A stretch of 11,998 bases of DNA from Larix sibirica (taxonomy: Eukaryota > Streptophyta > Pinopsida > Pinales > Pinaceae), in NCBI GenBank assembly GCA_004151065.3, contig NWUY0303910514.1:1-11998 (forward strand), read 5' to 3'. A program made the position numbers and the translations under genes. Positions 7,205 to 11,998 of the stretch are shown piece by piece. Every line of letters starts with the position of its first letter. The first letter of the stretch is position 1. The notes under the pieces are model-generated. The model was given only the letters and a program-made list of their open reading frames with translations, was not told the DNA's origin and did not search any database.

Positions 7205-8670
7205 CTATTCATCTTGTAGCAGTTTGGTTAGTCCTCCAGAATCCAACACAATTTGCACACCAAGGCTCTTGATTACTATGTGTTTTTTTCCACCAAAGAC
7301 GCATTGTCAATGGATGATTGAAGACACATACTTTTTTCCTTGTTAGTTGCCTCTTCTCTTTTTTCTTTTTAGGATTTTCTCCTAGGTTTTTGTAGGAGTC
7401 ACTCTTCCTTTGGGTCATCCTCTTCCTGAGAATGTGTTTTTTTCCTTGAGGTTGCTCCTTGAGTGATAATGCCTATTTTTGCATAGCCTTCATGAGATCC
7501 TAAGAATATTTCAATGGACTAATTGGAAAAGGGATAAGATCCCAAATATGCAAAGCATGGGATTGCCAAGGATTTTATCAAGGGATATGGGGCATTAGTG
7601 ACAACAAGGGATCCACCTTAATGCATGCAAAGGGAGAGGCCACTTGGAAGAAAGTTAAGGGAGGCAAAGAATCCGGATTAGAAGGTACTTCCGTAGCTTT
7701 AGATAGGGATATAATTTCAAACTGAATGTTAGAGGACGAGGGTTTTCTCTTGGGGTCTTGAGAGGTCATGTGACATGGGGGTTTGTTCCCATTTTATTTT
7801 TAACCACCTCCCATCGTCCTTCCTTTTCTGTTGGGTATACAAGTGGTGTTGTCTTCTTGCAATCTTTTGTGAAGTGTCCATATCCATGGTATATCTTGCA
7901 TTCAAAGGGAAGTTGCTCATAATCTAGCTTTTGGATATGTGTCTAGTTGTCCAAATAAAACTTGAGCACTTTAGGGAGGCCTTTTTCTAGATCAACACCC
8001 CCACATATTTGGTTGCAGGCAATCATTCACGATTTTTGAATGTATCCATCAATGTATATATCAGGAGCATTGTCGATTGTTCTGAGGGAGTCGTCATTCC
8101 AACAATGGAGAGGGAGGTGAAGGAGCTGAAACCAAACTAGGACAATAGATGAAACATCAATGCTTGGATCAAAATATGGCGTCCATTTATTGAGGCACAT
8201 CCCACAGGCTCCCATGAAATAGGGTTTGTTTCATAAGAGATGCATTTGTTCTTTCTTTTCGAAGAGAAAAGCATAGAAACCATGATTGTAGAAGAAGTAA
8301 GACAACTTACCTTTGATCCTTACCATCTATTTTTTTTATCCATAGATCCATAGGTTTTGGAGATGGCTATAATCATATGAATTGGATAATGAGTCCTCTT
8401 TTATAAAAAAGCAAGTGCTTTGTGGTGGGGGGTTTCCATAAGGAGCTTGAATTTAGGAATTTTATCCAGTTTCTTTGCAAATCAACTCGAAAATTGTTTC
8501 ACAAAAGCGTTTCGAGGGAAGAGACTAGTGCTTGAAAGGAAGCATCCTCCTTAAGAGAAGGGGGGACACCCCTCCCACATCCATCTTCGGGAGGGAAACT
8601 AGGAAGATCCAAAGTAGTGGTGGGAGCACAGGGGCAAGCATGAGGAAGAGAAAAACAATGTGGTTGAGAT
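7205..8670 (-). pseudogene. LINE-B ORF1: DUF4283-like domain and CCHC zinc knuckle
   Basis: ORF1 proteins of plant L1 elements bind RNA and form the retrotransposition particle. The N-terminal frame reads TTTLDLPSFPPEDGCGRG and LKEDASFQALVSSLETLL (about 8630-8500), with no clear ATG. A DUF4283-like region follows: YNHGFYAFLFEKKEQ, NKPYFMGACGMCLNKW, TPYFDPSID, VLVWFQLLHLPLHCWND and LRTIDNAPDIYIDGYI, open from 8215 to 8027. This fits the g-x-W-x-p-x-f-x-P ... vWv-l-LPl-x-fW pattern. A CCHC knuckle at 7859-7900 reads CKIYHGYGHFTKDC with exact C-x2-C-x4-H-x4-C spacing, except that the second Cys is Tyr. A Ser/Pro-rich tail (about 7769-7578) and a Lys-rich end (KKKKEKRQ, 7418-7209) follow. The frame at 7920-7729 is an out-of-frame shadow of the knuckle. 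Confidence 0.78.
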
Positions 8671-8689
8671 TTTGATTAATTGACATGAC

Positions 8690-9300
8690 GATAGTTTAAA
8701 GTTTTACATTATTAATGTGAGATAATTGAAAACATTAAGAGGTGATGTCCTTTGCATGTATATTACAAATCTATGTTACCTAGCTGATTAGTAAGGTCGT
8801 TCTTTGGAACATCAAGCCTATCATTTTCTATCTTTCCTTACTTGTGTACTGCGAGGCTTCTAATGGAAGCATGAAGTATGCACACTTGAAGATAATAAAA
8901 CATAGATATGGATTATATAGTAAAATTATAACTTATATGTGAAAATTTTAAAGAAAACATATCTACCACTGATGAACAATGGTTATGACAAAGCCCTCCC
9001 TAGTGGACATGACCTTAAACTCGTCACTGATTTTGTTTTGTAGGTCCCTTTGATTTTCTTAGCCTTCCCACATAGTTGTTGCTACAAGCATAAGTTATGG
9101 AAATCCCCATTTGAAATTCCGCACCTCACCATCCATTTCCGAGCTCGAAATCAAACATAAAAAATAGAGCAAGATGTCAATTCGACATATAACATGCATG
9201 AAGGGAGTGGATTTCAATAAACATGTATGCTTACCTATTGTTTGAATTTGGATTTGTAAATATTTATACAATCACTTAGTTTGCTAACTTTATATGTGCC
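8690..9300. other. AT-rich spacer, no gene seen
   Basis: No recognisable domain. Short - strand frames around 9190-8990 carry stops every few dozen codons and gave no family match. No poly(A), long terminal repeat or inverted repeat was evident by eye. Confidence 0.5.
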
Positions 9301-9301
9301 A

Positions 9302-9703
9302 TCAACCATGCAAACTAAGCAAGTTAGTGTAACTTATCTCTTCTTTAGCAAATCTCCTCTCTTCATTTACGAGAAGAATAAGGAGTCCGAGTGTGCTCCT
9401 AAACTCTTTATCATGATGTGTGCTTCCTAGTAAGTCCTATCCAATTGAGATATCCAATGACACAATGATTTTATGTTTTTCCATTTGCGTAAGTAAAATC
9501 TTGTTACTTTGGCATTGAATCACTAACGAAAGTCCAGGTTTCGTGTCAATGACAATTTGAATTTTGAATTTTGCTGGATAGATCATTCTTCCATCCAACA
9601 CCAAGGCTACCCCCGACTCATGGGTTTATTGTACTACCATGTGGTTAACAATGCTTACGACGTGGTCGTGTGGATTCTGACAATTATGAAAAAAATGAAA
9701 TAA
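9302..9703 (-). pseudogene. Coding-like remnant of unknown family
   Basis: One - strand frame runs 134 codons with two internal stops (TAA at 9626-9628 and TAG at 9437-9439). The stop-free block 9625-9440 has 62 codons and reads like a beta-rich protein: HESGVALVLDGRMIYPAKF, then QIVIDTKPGLSLVIQCQSNK and TQMEKHKIIVSLDISIG. The following block reads THHDKEFRSTLGLLILLVNE and then ERRFAKEEIS. There is no ATG-initiated frame long enough to suggest a live gene. The stop density is below what AT-rich random sequence would give, but across six frames this could still arise by chance. I do not recognise the family, and it could be an exon, a retroelement piece or noise. Confidence 0.3.
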
Positions 9704-9984
9704 TTAAAGCTAACAACTAAAATGATTCAATCAAGTACTATTAACTCTGTCGTAATAAATTTTTCGAAAAATGTTAAAGTGGTCCATGCACTAAGCTTTG
9801 TACTAAACTTAATGCAATGTTTTAGTGATTGATAAAGTGAGCTATGTAGTCAAGTGTTGTGTAGTTTAGTATTTAACATTGTTTTAATGATCATCTTAAT
9901 ATCCACTCAGATGGGGTGATTGGGAACGATATGTGAAAGGACCCGTGTTAGCTCCATTCCCATGCAACATGCAGGACAGATACC
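9704..9984. other. AT-rich spacer, no gene seen
   Basis: No open frame of interest. Loosely similar phrases such as gtactaaacttaatgcaatg and tagtatttaacattgtttta recur about 75 bases apart, but the match is too weak to call a repeat. Confidence 0.4.
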
Positions 9985-10233
9985 ATGAAAACTGCTCATA
10001 ACTTAGGTTTATCGTGTCAGGTGGATTATGCAAGTGGAATGGACGTCACCAAGTTGGAGGGTGCAATGAAATTGATCAATATTATGCGTAATCTCCATCT
10101 TCACATGAATTGGAATGATATGAAGAACATATATAGTTCCAGGGCAAGCCAGGGAGGAATTATGACAAGAATTGGTCTCATTAGTTGTTTCTTCAACCCT
10201 TATGTCTCAAAAACAATTTTGGTTGGACTGTGA
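9985..10233 (+). other. Orphan 82-codon open frame, unrecognised
   Basis: An ATG-started frame runs to a TGA and an in-frame TAG lies 12 codons upstream of the ATG, so it cannot be longer at the 5' end without splicing. The product has no signal peptide, clear membrane segment or known motif. Segments include VTKLEGAMKLINIMRNLH and SRASQGGIMTRIGLISCFF. A frame of this length is unremarkable by chance in 12 kb. It is listed only because it does not overlap any better explanation. Confidence 0.12.
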
Positions 10234-10957
10234 ATTCTTATTCTAGTTTAATCAAGTTATGGGAGCACTATCAACTATGCAAGCTTTTTGCTTCATGATG
10301 CTAGCCAAGATTGAGGACTTGTGACTCTGTCGATTGGAATCCATACGGTGTTGGACCAGAGGATTGATTTGGCGTGATTGTGTTGTAGGACATAAGTAGG
10401 GGATAGTTTAATTTATGTTAACAATAAGGCTAAGAAGAGGCAGAATGAGTGGAACATAAAATTCATTTGAGGATTGAATGACAAGCAAATAGTCTTGATA
10501 TTTTTCGTAATGGGGTAGGTGACCTCCATGACTCTTCAACTAGAATTATAGGGCACAATGTCCAGGAATGACGCATATCTGGACAGGAAGAGGAAGGCAT
10601 AGGTTAAGGAGAAAAATGAGGGATTTCTCAATCAACTATGGAGATAAGACCTCGTAAAGTTAGTATCCCACCCACGCATGCCAAAGAATATTACTAGCGC
10701 ACAATAAGAAGCCATGGCCATTGGAAAGCTTTTCTAGCAATCTCATTCAGATGTTGTCATTAAGGAGATTAACAATCTATATCGGAAATCCATTTCTAGA
10801 CTTAGATTCACTTTTGCATAACAAATTGAGAGTGATGTCCTTTAATGTACTAAGATATAGGTTTTTTTTCAGAAGTTGAGACACTAAGGTCTCAAAAATG
10901 GCTGACATTTACTAGTCAGTTAAGTCATGATCGCCTAAGCTATGGAAGAGAATGTAG
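10234..10957. other. Non-coding or fully eroded stretch
   Basis: All frames carry frequent stops. One + strand frame from 10567 looks protein-like in pieces (KNEGFLNQLWR, VVIKEINNLYRKSISRL) but has about seven stops in 100 codons, no fewer than random. Nothing else was recognised. Confidence 0.45.
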
Positions 10958-11173
10958 CCTGATGCTCATTCTACCATTTTCATTAAGATGGAAACCATGA
11001 AGGCCAAATACGATGCCTTAATCAAATTTCATTGAGGCCTTGAGGCTAGGTTTGATGCCGTAATCATATTTCGTTGGAGCCTCGAGGCTAGGTTTGTAGA
11101 GGAGACGATAGAGCCTCAAGCCAAGGCCACCTCAATGAAAACAACCAATCGGGACATACAACAGACCCCAACA
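10958..11173 (+). pseudogene. Short coding-like remnant containing an in-frame 14-residue repeat
   Basis: A + strand frame between TAG (10955-10957) and TGA (11174-11176) has 72 codons with a single internal stop, TGA at 11033-11035. It reads IKMETMKAKYDALIKFH, then the repeat GLEARFDAVIIF and WSLEARFVEETIEPQ, a charged helix-like composition. The internal TGA sits where the second repeat copy has TGG, so it is plausibly a Trp codon lost by one transition. It may come from a retroelement gag-like protein, but no family was recognised. Confidence 0.25.
11012..11095. repeat. 42-bp tandem repeat, two copies
   Basis: Copies 11012-11053 and 11054-11095 match at 36 of 42 positions by eye. Both end in gaggctaggttt. 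The period of 42 is a multiple of three, and the repeat keeps one reading frame (DALIKFH.GLEARF and DAVIIFRWSLEARF). Four of the six differences are transitions. Confidence 0.9.
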
Positions 11174-11176
11174 TGA

Positions 11177-11998
11177 CTACATCATATTGGACTTTGATCC
11201 AGACAATGAAATGTAACCATCTCCTAGGTGATACTATGTTTTTTTAAATAACATAAGGCAAGTTAGGTTTTAGGCACTATGTTTTCTGGCCCGCCCTATC
11301 ACCATATTCCTATTAGTGAAGGGCAAGTAGTCAACTTCAAATTTTGTAAAGTCTATCAATCAATCCTAAGTCCAGTAGGCACAATTCCAAGGTCAGAAGC
11401 CATGAAAGTTTTGGTCTGTCATCAATATGTAATTATTTGAATCCAACTTCTCTTATACTACATAATCTCTGTACTTGCAAGTTGCATCAATCTCGAATGA
11501 TTAATCATGCATGAACTGTTATAACTTTACGTTTATTAATAATCCATTATGAATTAAAAAAATATAATTTTACAAAGTGTTAATTTCACCCAACCAACAC
11601 AATGGCACATTACTCATTTCGTTCTCCTTCAACAAAAGCATAAAATAACACCTATCACTGAAAAAAACCATCTGCAATGAATCTCTCCATATATGAAATT
11701 GAACTAAGAATGACTATACCTCACTAAAAACAAATGCATGACAAAATCGTATTTATAGCTAACTTATTTGGAAAAAAAACTAACTTAAAATTAAAACACG
11801 AATTAACTCCTATACAACTCTACTTTGTTCCTCTTACCTCACACTACTAGCTTCGAAAACGAGCTTAAGAAAGAAAAGGTGCCCAACTCAATGGCAAAAA
11901 TATTAAACTACTGCTCAAGTGAGCTTATTCAGTTCCTACCTACTCTAAACTACTAGGCAACACAAATGCTAGGTAAAATCATAAATCCAGTGCAACCA
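11177..11998. other. AT-rich stretch to the window end, no gene seen
   Basis: The only open frame worth noting is a 54-codon + strand ATG frame at 11279-11440 (MFSGPPYHHIPISEGQ, then EAMKVLVCHQYVII) bounded upstream by a TAG near 11260. It is short enough to be chance. From about 11500 the sequence becomes strongly AT-rich with many A runs and no coding signal. No promoter or terminator can be supported. Confidence 0.45.

Larger units (their letters stand above)
2949..8680 (-). mobile_element. LINE-B: near-full-length degenerate plant L1-type retrotransposon
   Basis: In - strand order the element shows ORF1 (about 8670-7205), AP-like endonuclease (about 7200-6480), linker (about 6480-5790), reverse transcriptase (about 5790-4560), zf-RVT-like connector (about 4560-3821) and RNase H (about 3660-3010). 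The order and spacing are those of plant L1 elements. Every domain is crossed by stops and frameshifts and several catalytic residues are replaced, so it cannot be autonomous. The 3' end is uncertain: a run of only six A on the - strand (plus 2949-2954) is the best candidate. The 5' end is set by the start of the ORF1-like frame after a stop near 8680. I found no target-site duplication. Confidence 0.85.

Noticed and set aside
7729-7920. 63-codon - strand frame in ORF1
   Set aside because: It is out of frame with the CCHC knuckle at 7859-7900, which is the better reading with exact ligand spacing.
9784-9900. Loose internal similarity of actaaacttaatgcaatg-type phrases
   Set aside because: The matches are short and gapped, and the composition is AT-rich, so a true repeat is not supported.
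10567-10860. Protein-like pieces in one + strand frame (KNEGFLNQLWR, EINNLYRKSISRL)
   Set aside because: About seven stops in 100 codons is no fewer than random AT-rich sequence gives, so coding ancestry is not supported.

Overview
The window looks like repeat-rich intergenic nuclear DNA from a seed plant. It is AT-rich, has no intact gene, and is dominated by heavily decayed L1-type non-LTR retrotransposons (LINEs). Both LINEs carry the RNase H domain found in plant L1 elements. The depth of decay and several motif wordings suggest a large, repeat-laden genome such as a conifer, but this is an inference and the species cannot be fixed from the sequence.

Layout. Positions 1-161 are a GAT-type trinucleotide repeat followed, after about 11 bases, by its reverse-complement type (ATC/CAT), so the two could fold back on each other. 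From about 162 to 1533 on the + strand lies LINE-A, a 5'-truncated copy. It holds the end of the reverse transcriptase protein, a zinc-finger-like domain (zf-RVT), an RNase H domain, a 3' untranslated tail and a short poly(A) run. Positions 1534-2030 have no recognisable content. On the - strand, 2036-2932 holds unrecognised, broken, coding-like sequence, including a charged coiled-coil segment.

From about 8680 down to about 2950, on the - strand, lies LINE-B, a nearly complete but dead element. In its own 5' to 3' order it has ORF1 (DUF4283-like region and CCHC knuckle), AP-type endonuclease, linker, reverse transcriptase, zf-RVT-like connector and RNase H. Its RNase H region contains an internal duplication of about 195 bp repeated at a 270-bp offset. 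Several catalytic or metal-binding residues have been lost, mostly by changes that fit C-to-T or G-to-A transitions.

From 8690 to the end there is no recognisable gene. The only structure I can support is a coding-like - strand segment (9302-9703), an orphan 82-codon frame (9985-10233), and a coding-like + strand segment (10958-11173) holding a 42-bp tandem repeat.

Nothing here works together as a functional system. LINE-A and LINE-B face each other with converging 3' ends and are independent insertions. I found no evidence for an undescribed biological system. The items most worth a second look are the duplication inside the LINE-B RNase H and the unidentified coding-like remnants.
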